NCBI GenBank assembly: GCA_028711355.1 | Contig: JAQTSL010000066.1 | Location: 1 to 13,692 of the forward strand | Direction: 5' to 3' | Source: Rhodoferax sp. | Lineage (GTDB): Bacteria > Pseudomonadota > Gammaproteobacteria > Burkholderiales > Burkholderiaceae_C | DNA length: 13,692 nt | Shown here: positions 6,239-13,117 of the stretch, piece by piece | How positions within the stretch are numbered: the stretch's first letter is position 1 | Layout of the letters: each line of letters begins with the position of its first letter | Translations under genes and position numbers: made by a program | Notes under the pieces: generated by a model | Database searches by the model: none | Told to the model about the DNA's origin: nothing | The model's input: the letters and a program-made list of their open reading frames with translations, nothing else

Positions 6239-7261
6239 ATGCGTACTTCTACACAACCGTGCACGGTCAAACACCCCGCCCTGGCGCGTCGCCCGCTTGT
6301 TGCCTTGATGGCGGTGGCCCTGTTGCTCCCTGCGGCATCCTGGGCCCAGAGTCAAAAGGTATTTCGCATTGGCGTCACCAAAATCGTGTCGCATGCGGCG
6401 CTGGATGCTGACGAAAAAGGCTTTGAGGCGGGTCTGGCCAGCTCCGGTTTCAAAGAGGGGGTCAATGTCACCTATGTCCGGCGCAACGCCATGGGCGACA
6501 TGGCCGCCGCCAACGCCATTGCCCGTGAGTTTGTTACCAGCCAGGTGGACCTGATTCACGCCATTGCCACGCCCACTGCTCAGGCGGTCGTGCGCACAGA
6601 CACCCGCATTCCGGTGGTTTTTTCGTCCGTGACCGACCCGGTTGGCGCGGGCATTGTGCCAAAGACCAGTGCGCCCGGGCAAAAGACCGGCACGCATGTG
6701 ACGGGGCTGAGTGACTTGTGGCCGGTGCGCTTGCAGTTTGAAACCTATGCGCGGGCTGTCCCGCAGGCCAAAACCTGGGGCACTATTTATAACCCAAAAG
6801 AGGCTAATTCGGTCTCTCACATTGTGGTCATGCGCGAAGCAGCCAAGAAGTTGGGGCTGACCCTGGTTGAGGCCACGGTCAGCAGCGGCACAGAGGTGGG
6901 GCAGGCGGCCGCCTCACTGGCGGGCAAGGTGCAGGCCATGACCATCACCTCGGACAACACCACGGTGGCCAATCTGGAAGCCATTGCCCGGGTTTGTGAT
7001 CAGCACAAGATTGCGCTTTTTGCCGGCGACATTGACAGCGTCGTGCGCGGTGCGGTCATGGCCTACGGCCTGGACTACTTCTTGGTGGGGTATGCCGCGG
7101 GCAAGAAGGCTGCGCTGGTGCTCAAGGGCATCAAGCCGGGCGATGTGCCCTGGGGGCCGGTTGAGAAATTTAGCTTGGTCATCAACACCCGTGCCGCCAA
7201 GGCGCAAGGGCTCACGCTTGCGCCAGAGCTGTTGGCCCGGGCCGACAAGGTCATCAACTAA
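6239..7261 (+). CDS. Periplasmic ABC-type substrate-binding protein (PF04392 family)
   Basis: This 340-residue protein has a signal peptide at 1-36 (hydrophobic core LVALMAVALLLPAASWA, cut before QSQ) and no lipobox. The mature part begins FRIGVTKIVSHAALDADEKGF and contains IPVVFSSVTDPVGAG, typical of the ABC_sub_bind (TrpX/YtrF-like) family, which binds aromatic amino acids or other small ligands. The ATG at 6239 was chosen because it gives a normal signal peptide; a longer frame from 6155 adds 28 residues that overlap no known domain. The ribosome binding site is weak. No ATPase or permease gene is near; instead a membrane diguanylate cyclase follows after 18 bases. The likely role is therefore ligand sensing for that enzyme, not uptake. 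The ligand cannot be told from the sequence. Confidence 0.85.
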   Translation: MRTSTQPCTVKHPALARRPLVALMAVALLLPAASWAQSQKVFRIGVTKIVSHAALDADEKGFEAGLASSGFKEGVNVTYVRRNAMGDMAAANAIAREFVTSQVDLIHAIATPTAQAVVRTDTRIPVVFSSVTDPVGAGIVPKTSAPGQKTGTHVTGLSDLWPVRLQFETYARAVPQAKTWGTIYNPKEANSVSHIVVMREAAKKLGLTLVEATVSSGTEVGQAAASLAGKVQAMTITSDNTTVANLEAIARVCDQHKIALFAGDIDSVVRGAVMAYGLDYFLVGYAAGKKAALVLKGIKPGDVPWGPVEKFSLVINTRAAKAQGLTLAPELLARADKVIN

Positions 7262-7279
7262 CCCCGGCGGCCCGAAGCG

Positions 7280-8497
7280 ATGCGTTTTCTGGGCAGCATC
7301 CATATTGCGGTGGGCATCTTGTTGCTGACCATCGGCTTAGGTTTTTATGCTGACCTCAAAACTGAACAGATGCATGGTCAAAATGTGCAAATACAGGTTG
7401 GGCTGGAGCGCTTGGTTCGGCTCAATCAATCGCTGACCAGTGCCATATCGCTTGCAGTGACCGAAAGAAACAGCTTGCGTGCGGCCAGTTACAACTCCCT
7501 GCAGACCGAGCTCGAAGCGACCATGAAGAAGCTGTTAGCGCTTACCAGCCACATGACCCTGGCGGCTGATATGTTGGCGTTGACCGAGGAGCAGCGTGAA
7601 TTGCGCGCCATGGAGAACCAGGCCTTTGCGCACATGCGCGAAGACCGCTGGGCCGCAGCCCATCAGGACCTGCTTGGGGGCAACTATGTGATGGCGCTCA
7701 AGCTGTATGAAATCAACAGCGAATCTGTGGTGGGCGCATTGAACATCGAGCTCACCAACGCCGCGTGGCAACAAGATCAGTTGCGCCAAGCCTCAGTGGT
7801 TCTGCGTCTGGCGGCAGCGGTGCTGCTGCTCTGGGCGGGGTGGCGCTATTCCAGCCGACTGAAGGCCGAACTGGCCGAGCAAGTGCGTCTGCGCGCCGAG
7901 GTCACCCAGGCCAAGGAAGTTTTAGAGGAAACGGTGAAAAGTCGTACGGCCGAGCTTTGGGTCGCCAACAGCCAATTGGAAACCTTGAGCACCACCGACA
8001 GCTTGACCGGCCTGGCCAACCGCCGCCGTTTTGACAGCTATTGGGCTGAGGAATGGGGCCGGGCACAACGCCAGGCAACGCCGCTGGGCGTGATCATGCT
8101 GGATGTGGATCACTTCAAGCTCTATAACGACCACTATGGGCACCAGCAGGGCGATGCCTGTCTGCAGCGCGTGGGCGAGGTGCTGTGCGCAGCGGTGCGC
8201 CGGGCGGGTGAATTGGCTGCGCGCTATGGTGGCGAAGAATTTGTGGTGGTGGTGCCGGGTGCATCGAGTGAGCAAATTTTGGAAACTGCCCAGTTAATTT
8301 TGACGGCGCTGCGCGCGCTACAGACGCCGCACGCCAGTTCGCCGGTTGCCAATGTGGTGACGGCCAGCTTGGGCGTGGCGTCTGGGATTCCGCGCGAATC
8401 GGATTCGCCAGATCGTCTGCTCAAGGCAGCAGACGTAGCCTTGTATGAGGCCAAAAGTAGGTCGCGAAACTGCGTGGTGCTGTCCCATACCGCTTGA
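7280..8497 (+). CDS. Membrane-anchored diguanylate cyclase (GGDEF)
   Basis: This 405-residue protein has a membrane helix at about 5-23, a mostly helical periplasmic region of about 150 residues, a second helix at about 174-190, a signalling coiled coil (about 191-238), and a GGDEF domain beginning TTDSLTGLANRRRFD. The active-site motif is GGEEF at 317-321, and Asp275 in MLDVDHFK is the expected metal ligand; both support synthesis of cyclic di-GMP from GTP. The inhibitory site, normally RxxD five residues before GGDEF, reads RAGE (308-311), so product inhibition may be weak. The periplasmic region matches no sensor family I recognise by eye. It starts 18 bases after the substrate-binding protein gene and is almost surely co-transcribed with it. 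Confidence 0.9.
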   Translation: MRFLGSIHIAVGILLLTIGLGFYADLKTEQMHGQNVQIQVGLERLVRLNQSLTSAISLAVTERNSLRAASYNSLQTELEATMKKLLALTSHMTLAADMLALTEEQRELRAMENQAFAHMREDRWAAAHQDLLGGNYVMALKLYEINSESVVGALNIELTNAAWQQDQLRQASVVLRLAAAVLLLWAGWRYSSRLKAELAEQVRLRAEVTQAKEVLEETVKSRTAELWVANSQLETLSTTDSLTGLANRRRFDSYWAEEWGRAQRQATPLGVIMLDVDHFKLYNDHYGHQQGDACLQRVGEVLCAAVRRAGELAARYGGEEFVVVVPGASSEQILETAQLILTALRALQTPHASSPVANVVTASLGVASGIPRESDSPDRLLKAADVALYEAKSRSRNCVVLSHTA

Positions 8498-8591
8498 CGC
8501 ATGCCTGCACCGTCACTGCTTTGCGCAGTAGCGGTAGCAGACGCCGCAGCGGCATCAGTGCCAACCAGAGCCTCAGCCACGCTGGAGCGCG

Positions 8592-9908
8592 CTACACCAC
8601 CCCAGCGCTTCTGAGTTGCGCAATCTGCGCTGCACTCAACCCAAGTTCGCCCAACACTTCGTAGGTGTGCTCGCCCAGCGCGGGTGGCGTGCGGCGCAGC
8701 ACCGGTGGGGTGGACTGCAGGCGCAGCGGGCTGGCCACCGTGCGCACCACGGTGGGGGCTGGCACGGGTTGTTCTGTCGTCATCATTGCTTCAGAATCAG
8801 CAGCTGCTTGCGCTTGCTGTGCCTGAGCTAGAGGCCTATCTTCCTTATAAGCTGTTTGCGTAACGATCAACCCACGCGCCTGAACCTGGGGGTCGGCAAA
8901 GGCCTGCGCCACGGTGTTGATCGGGCCGCACGGCACGGCTTTGTCTTCCAGCAGCGCCACCCATTGCGCGGTGCTGCGTGTGCGCGTGACCGGCAGCATC
9001 AGGGCGACCAGCGCGGTGCGGTTTTGCACACGCAAGGTGTTGCTGCGAAAGCGTTCGTCCGCGGCCCACTGCGGCTGCCCGGCGGCCTGGCAAAAGCGCG
9101 CAAACTGGCCGTCGTTGCCCACGGCCAGCAGCATCTGGCCGTCCCCTGTTTCAAGGGTCTGGTACGGCGCCAGGCTGGGGTGGGTGTTGCCCTGGCGCTG
9201 CGGCACGGCACCGGTGTTCAGGTAGCCCGCCGCCTGGTTGGCCAGCACCGCCATGCCGACGTCCAGCAACGCCATGTCGATGTGCTGGCCCGCACCACTC
9301 TGGTGGCGTGCCTCTATGGCGGCCAGCACGGCGCTACAGGCGTAAATGCCGGTCAGGATGTCGATCAGCGCCACACCCATGCGCATCGGGCCGCCGCCGG
9401 GCTGGCCGTCGGCGTGGCCAGTGATGCTCATCATGCCGCTCATGGCCTGCATCATCAGGTCGTAGCCGGCACGCTCGGCGTATGGGCCGGTCTGGCCAAA
9501 ACCGGTGACCGAGCAGTAAATCAGCCGCGGGTTGACGGCTTTCAGGCTGTCATAGTCCAGCCCGTATTGCTTCAGGCCTCCCACCTTGAAGTTCTCTACC
9601 AGCACGTCACTACTGCCCGCCAGTTGCCTGATCAGCGCCTGGCCTTCGGGCTGGGCCATGTCCAGCGTGATGGCGCGTTTGTTGCGGTTGCAGGCGGTGA
9701 AGTAGGTGGCCTGATCGGTATCAACGCCGTCTGCGTCTTTCAAAAAGGGCGGGCCCCAGTGGCGCGTGTCATCACCGGCGCCGGGGCGCTCCACCTTGAT
9801 CACATCGGCGCCCAGATCAGCCAGCATCTGGGTGCACCACGGGCCGGCCAGCACACGGGACAGGTCAAGGACTTTGAGGTGACCCAGGGCGGCGGCTTGG
9901 TGTGTCAT
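8592..9908 (-). CDS. Class III (CaiB/BaiF) CoA-transferase, probably glutarate-specific
   Basis: This 438-residue enzyme of the CoA_transf_3 family (PF02515) starts with the usual LKVLDLSRVLAGPWCTQ and carries GYDLMMQAMSG, whose Asp150 is the expected catalytic aspartate forming the acyl-anhydride and thioester intermediates. Lying beside gcdH, it probably moves CoA from succinyl-CoA to glutarate (GcdG/SUGCT type); the donor is inferred. It is about 30 residues longer than usual: residues about 354-385 are a Gln/Ala-rich segment (PLAQAQQAQAAADSEAMM) encoded by a copy of the dispersed repeat, placed between the main fold and the conserved C-terminal stretch. Its ATG overlaps the maoC stop by four bases (ATGA), so translation is coupled. 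The last 54 residues recur in the remnant at 5936-6150. Confidence 0.88.
   Translation of the reverse strand: MTHQAAALGHLKVLDLSRVLAGPWCTQMLADLGADVIKVERPGAGDDTRHWGPPFLKDADGVDTDQATYFTACNRNKRAITLDMAQPEGQALIRQLAGSSDVLVENFKVGGLKQYGLDYDSLKAVNPRLIYCSVTGFGQTGPYAERAGYDLMMQAMSGMMSITGHADGQPGGGPMRMGVALIDILTGIYACSAVLAAIEARHQSGAGQHIDMALLDVGMAVLANQAAGYLNTGAVPQRQGNTHPSLAPYQTLETGDGQMLLAVGNDGQFARFCQAAGQPQWAADERFRSNTLRVQNRTALVALMLPVTRTRSTAQWVALLEDKAVPCGPINTVAQAFADPQVQARGLIVTQTAYKEDRPLAQAQQAQAAADSEAMMTTEQPVPAPTVVRTVASPLRLQSTPPVLRRTPPALGEHTYEVLGELGLSAAQIAQLRSAGVV
8795..8846 (-). repeat. Dispersed short repeat, copy 3, inside a coding region
   Basis: CAGCTGCTTGCGCTTG followed by GAGCTAGAGGCC on the plus strand aligns with copy 1 (4904-4954) base for base across the TGCGCTTG and CTAGA blocks, with the 16 bases after GCGCTTG of equal length in both. 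It is read in frame by the CoA-transferase gene and gives the low-complexity segment RPLAQAQQAQAAADSE. The orientation is the same as copies 1 and 2. Confidence 0.5.
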
Positions 9909-10375
9909 GGTTGTGCTGTGCTGCTGATGTTGGCTTTGGCGTTGCGCCGGGCCGAAGAAGTCACCATCACCATGGCTTCACCGTCAATGACAACGGTACT
10001 GCCAACGCGACAGACGGTGTCCAGCACAACCCGGGCTTTTTTCAGATCAACTGATTTCACCGTCACGGTGGCGTTGACAGTGTCGCCAGGGCGCACCGGC
10101 GCGCGAAAATTCAATTGCTGTGCCAGGTAAATGGTGCCGGGGCCGGGCAGGCGTGTGCCCAGAGCGGCTGAAATAAAACCGGCCGACAAAAGTCCATGGG
10201 CAATGCGCCCACCAAAGGCCGTGGTGGCGGCAAACTCCTGATTGGTATGCACGGCATTGTTGTCACCGGAGACACCCGCAAACAGGACAATGTCCGCTTC
10301 CGTCACTGTTTTTCCATAGCAGGTCGACATTCCGACACGGAGGTCTTCAACGTCGTATCCATTTTGCTCATTCAT
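9905..10375 (-). CDS. MaoC-like (R)-specific enoyl-CoA hydratase
   Basis: This 156-residue single hot-dog protein carries the hydratase signature FAGVSGDNNAVHTNQEFA, with Asp38 and His43 at the five-residue spacing of the catalytic pair in PhaJ-type (R)-hydratases, followed by GGRIAHGLLSAGFIS. It should add water to a short-chain trans-2-enoyl-CoA. Placed between glutaryl-CoA dehydrogenase, which makes crotonyl-CoA, and the CoA-transferase, its natural substrate is probably crotonyl-CoA, giving (R)-3-hydroxybutyryl-CoA, a direct precursor of polyhydroxybutyrate. GAAAGG precedes the ATG. The gene starts 92 bases after gcdH ends and overlaps the next gene by four bases. Family is secure; substrate is inferred from context. 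Confidence 0.85.
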   Translation of the reverse strand: MNEQNGYDVEDLRVGMSTCYGKTVTEADIVLFAGVSGDNNAVHTNQEFAATTAFGGRIAHGLLSAGFISAALGTRLPGPGTIYLAQQLNFRAPVRPGDTVNATVTVKSVDLKKARVVLDTVCRVGSTVVIDGEAMVMVTSSARRNAKANISSTAQP

Positions 10376-10409
10376 GCTCAGCCTTTCGATGGTGATGGGT
10401 CAGCTATTG

Positions 10410-10429
10410 ACGGGTCTCTGAATACCCGT
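10410..10429 (-). other. Small inverted repeat between gcdH and the maoC-like gene
   Basis: ACGGGT and ACCCGT are separated by eight bases and would form a six-pair hairpin in the operon transcript. No U-tract follows, so full termination is unlikely; it could protect or process the message. It is the only structure seen in the 92-base gap. Confidence 0.3.
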
Positions 10430-10467
10430 TGCATTCTGGACCCAATGACAACCGATCGATTTGACAA

Positions 10468-11661
10468 TTAGCAAAACGCCTGGATACCGGTTTGGGCACG
10501 GCCCAGAATCAAGGCATGGATGTCGTGTGTGCCTTCATAGGTGTTGACCACCTCCAGGTTCACCAGATGGCGGGCCACACCAAACTCATCGCTGATGCCG
10601 TTGCCGCCCATCATGTCGCGCGCCAGACGGGCTACGTCCAGCGCCTTGCCGCAACTGTTGCGTTTCAGAATGCTGGTGATCTCGACCGAGGCTGTGCCTT
10701 CGTCCTTCATGCGGCCCAGGCGCAGGCAGCCTTGCAGCCCCAGGCTGATTTCGGTCTGCATGTCGGCCAGTTTCTTTTGAATCAACTGGTTGGCAGCCAG
10801 CGGGCGACCAAACTGGATACGGTCAAGCACATATTGGCGCGAACGATGCCAGCAGTCTTCGGCTGCGCCCAGCGTGCCCCAGGCGATGCCGTAGCGGGCC
10901 GAGTCGAGGCAGGTGAACGGGCCTTTGAGGCCGCGCACCTCTGGGAAGGCGTTTTCTTCCGGGCAAAACACACCGTCCATGACGATCTCGCCAGTGATGC
11001 TGGCGCGCAAGCCGACCTTGCCGTGAATGGCTGGGGCGGAGAGGCCTGCCGCGCCCTTTTCCAGCACAAAGCCGCGGATCGGGCCGACCTTGCCGTCGGC
11101 CGTGACCTCTTTGGCCCAGACCACAAACACATCGGCAATCGGGCTGTTTGATATCCACATCTTGCTGCCGGTGAGCTTGTAGCCACCGTCAACCTTGACC
11201 GCGCGACTGAGCATGCCGGCCGGGTCGGAACCGTGGTTGGGCTCGGTCAGGCCAAAGCAGCCAATCCACTCGCCGGTGGCCAACTTGGGCAGGTATTTTT
11301 GCCTGGTGGCTTCATTGCCAAATTCAAAAATCGGCAACATCACCAGCGACGACTGCACGCTCATCATGCTGCGGTAGCCGCTATCGACGCGCTCGACCTC
11401 ACGCGCAATCAGTCCGTAAGCAACGTAGTTCAGGCCCGGGCCGCCATAGGTCTCTGGAATCGTCGGACCGAGCAGCCCCAGCGCGCCCATCTCGCGGAAG
11501 ATGGATGGGTCGGTGGACTCGTTGCGAAAGGCCTGGATCACGCGCGGCTGGAGCTTGTCCTGGCAGTAAGCGGCAGCGGCCGCTTGAATGGCGCGCTCGT
11601 CGTCGGAGAGTTGTTGCGACAGCAAAAACGGGTCTTGCCAGTTGAACGCGGCGTGGGCCAT
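10468..11661 (-). CDS. gcdH: Glutaryl-CoA dehydrogenase
   Basis: This 397-residue flavoprotein oxidatively decarboxylates glutaryl-CoA to crotonyl-CoA and CO2, passing electrons to ETF, in lysine, tryptophan and glutarate breakdown. The family stretches are clear: NWQDPFLLSQQLSDDERAI at the N-terminus, TYGGPGLNYVAYGLIAREVE, GYRSMMSVQSSL with the substrate-binding Arg97, GCFGLTEPNHGSDP, and NTYEGTHDIHALILGRAQTG, which holds the catalytic base Glu376. Length is normal for the family. The ATG at 11661 has GGAGA seven bases ahead and gives the expected MAHAAFNWQDP; a longer frame adds 12 unconserved residues. It is the first gene of a minus-strand operon, divergent from a LysR regulator. Confidence 0.95.
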   Translation of the reverse strand: MAHAAFNWQDPFLLSQQLSDDERAIQAAAAAYCQDKLQPRVIQAFRNESTDPSIFREMGALGLLGPTIPETYGGPGLNYVAYGLIAREVERVDSGYRSMMSVQSSLVMLPIFEFGNEATRQKYLPKLATGEWIGCFGLTEPNHGSDPAGMLSRAVKVDGGYKLTGSKMWISNSPIADVFVVWAKEVTADGKVGPIRGFVLEKGAAGLSAPAIHGKVGLRASITGEIVMDGVFCPEENAFPEVRGLKGPFTCLDSARYGIAWGTLGAAEDCWHRSRQYVLDRIQFGRPLAANQLIQKKLADMQTEISLGLQGCLRLGRMKDEGTASVEITSILKRNSCGKALDVARLARDMMGGNGISDEFGVARHLVNLEVVNTYEGTHDIHALILGRAQTGIQAFC

Positions 11662-11895
11662 ATAAATTCTCCAATAGGGTTGATGTTTGGGGCGCATGGT
11701 AGCGCGCCGACAGGACCTGTGGCAAACGATTTGTTTGCACTTTGTTATGAGAATTATTCATTTTTAACAAAATAGTGATGGTCAAAAGTCATGCGCATTG
11801 TTATCCTTTAGTGCAGGTATATAAAGCATAGCAAGCTTTACTATTTATAGCGAAATATTTTGGCTAAGTTGCATTTTGTGTATATTACACACATC
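11662..11895. promoter_or_regulatory. Divergent gcdH/LysR promoter and operator region
   Basis: This 234-base gap separates two divergent genes and, from about 11740 on, is much richer in A+T than its surroundings. It holds three exact inverted repeats: GCAAAC/GTTTGC (11722-11738), TTTGTTA/TAACAAA (11741-11771) and TGTGTA/TACACA (11877-11891). The last fits the LysR-type T-N11-A pattern and nearly touches the LysR start codon, which suits autoregulation. On the minus strand a TTGACC (rc of 11777-11782) could be a gcdH -35 element, but no convincing -10 was found. These are candidates only. Confidence 0.5.
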
Positions 11896-12849
11896 ATGCG
11901 CCGCAAAATCCCCTCGCTGCAAGCTCTGCTGTGCTTTGACGCAGCCGCTCGCCACCAAAGCTACACCCGCGCGGCACAAGAGCTGGCGCTCACGCAAGGC
12001 GCAGTGTCGCGCCAACTCACCACGCTGGAGCAGTTTCTGGGCGTAGCCTTGTTCAAGCGTACCCGCCACGGCGTGGCGCTCACTTCCAGCGGGCGCGACT
12101 ACGCCACACAAGTGGCCACGCGCCTGGCCGCGCTGGAGCAAGACACGCTGGACGTGATGAGCACCCAGGGCAGCGCGCGGGTGCTGCACCTGGCCAGCGT
12201 GCCGACCTTTGCCACGCGCTGGCTGATACCGCGCCTGCCCCGGCTGCGCGCCGCCGCGCCAGAGCTGACGCTGCACATTGACACCCGCACTCGGCCGTTT
12301 TTGTTTGCCGACACGCCGTTTGACTGCGCGTTGTATGCCGGCACGCTTGATCAAATCAGCCAGTGGTCCGGCACCCAAGCCGTCAAGTTGCTCGACGAAG
12401 TGGTGTTGCCGGTGGGCGCGCCTGGCCTGTTGCAGGGTGCAGCCGCTCTAGAACCACAGGCGCTGGCGCAGTTGCCGCTGCTGCAACAAAGTACCCGGCC
12501 TGAGGCCTGGCGCGTCTGGTTTGACGCACAGGGGGTGAGCGCCACCAATGCCCTGAGCGGTCCGCGCTTTGAGCAGTTTTCCATGACCGCCGCTGCCGCC
12601 ATGCACGGTTTGGGCGTGGCGCTGGTGCCCCTACTGTTGATCGAACAGGAGCTGGCGCGCGGCGAGCTGGTGGTGCTGTGCGATCGGCCTCTGACCAATG
12701 CACGCGCCTACTATTTGGTTCGCCCTGAGGCCCCCGAGTCGCCTGCGGCGTTGCAAGCGTTTCAGGCTTGGCTGGTACAAGCGGCACGGTGTGGCGCAGA
12801 CAACGCCCGATGGGACGACCTGACGCCACAAGCGCCCAACTCACCATGA
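11896..12849 (+). CDS. LysR-family regulator, probable glutarate operon regulator (GcdR type)
   Basis: This 317-residue protein has an N-terminal LysR helix-turn-helix (FDAAARHQSYTRAAQELALTQGAVSRQLTTLE, split here as residues 14-45) and a GcvA-like effector-binding domain beginning about residue 90 (VLHLASVPTFATRWLIPRL). Divergent placement next to gcdH is the usual arrangement for its regulator, with glutarate or a related compound as likely effector (inference). The ATG at 11896 gives the standard MRRKIPSLQALL start; upstream in-frame TTG at 11860 would add 12 residues over a palindrome. No good ribosome binding site is seen, suggesting weak or leaderless-like translation. The stop codon overlaps the ferredoxin start (ATGA), so this regulator is translationally linked to a redox protein. 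Confidence 0.88.
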   Translation: MRRKIPSLQALLCFDAAARHQSYTRAAQELALTQGAVSRQLTTLEQFLGVALFKRTRHGVALTSSGRDYATQVATRLAALEQDTLDVMSTQGSARVLHLASVPTFATRWLIPRLPRLRAAAPELTLHIDTRTRPFLFADTPFDCALYAGTLDQISQWSGTQAVKLLDEVVLPVGAPGLLQGAAALEPQALAQLPLLQQSTRPEAWRVWFDAQGVSATNALSGPRFEQFSMTAAAAMHGLGVALVPLLLIEQELARGELVVLCDRPLTNARAYYLVRPEAPESPAALQAFQAWLVQAARCGADNARWDDLTPQAPNSP

Positions 12850-13079
12850 CAGTCAAGTCTTTTCTGGTCACCATTGACCCGGCCCGATGCACCGGCTGCG
12901 GCAGGTGCGTGGGCGCTTGCCCGCTGCAACTGCTGAGTCTGCAGCCGCAAGGCTGGCGCAAATATTCGGTCATTGACGACATGGCAGCTTGCACCGGTTG
13001 CAAAAAGTGCGAGCTGCGCTGCCCGTTCAACGCGATTCAGATCGCCCGTAGCCAGCCGACCGATCCGGGCCCGTGCTAA
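12846..13079 (+). CDS. Small 2[4Fe-4S] ferredoxin
   Basis: This 77-residue protein has two complete cluster motifs of the C-x2-C-x2-C-x3-C type: Cys15, 18, 21, 25 and Cys49, 52, 55, 59, each ending in Cys-Pro. That is a bacterial-type dicluster ferredoxin carrying electrons at low potential in the cytoplasm. The ATG at 12846 overlaps the LysR stop by four bases and needs no separate ribosome binding site; a longer frame from 12768 would run back inside the LysR gene and is rejected. The redox partner is unknown: no oxidoreductase needing ferredoxin lies in the window. Glutaryl-CoA dehydrogenase normally uses ETF, so a link to gcdH is not implied. Confidence 0.88.
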   Translation: MTVKSFLVTIDPARCTGCGRCVGACPLQLLSLQPQGWRKYSVIDDMAACTGCKKCELRCPFNAIQIARSQPTDPGPC

Positions 13080-13117
13080 GCTGGGGCGCTTGTAATAACG
13101 ACATCAGGAGACACCCC

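Noticed and set aside
8498..8591. Terminator between the converging diguanylate cyclase and CoA-transferase genes
   Set aside because: GC-rich and repetitive, but I found no stem followed by a T-run on either strand.
8856..10130. Long open frame (424 codons) on the plus strand opposite the CoA-transferase and MaoC genes
   Set aside because: It mirrors two genes with clear family matches, its product resembles no family, and it is explained by high GC at codon third positions.
12349..12361. TTGATCAAATCAG inside the LysR gene as a second Fnr-type site
   Set aside because: The spacing between half sites is wrong and it lies within coding sequence.
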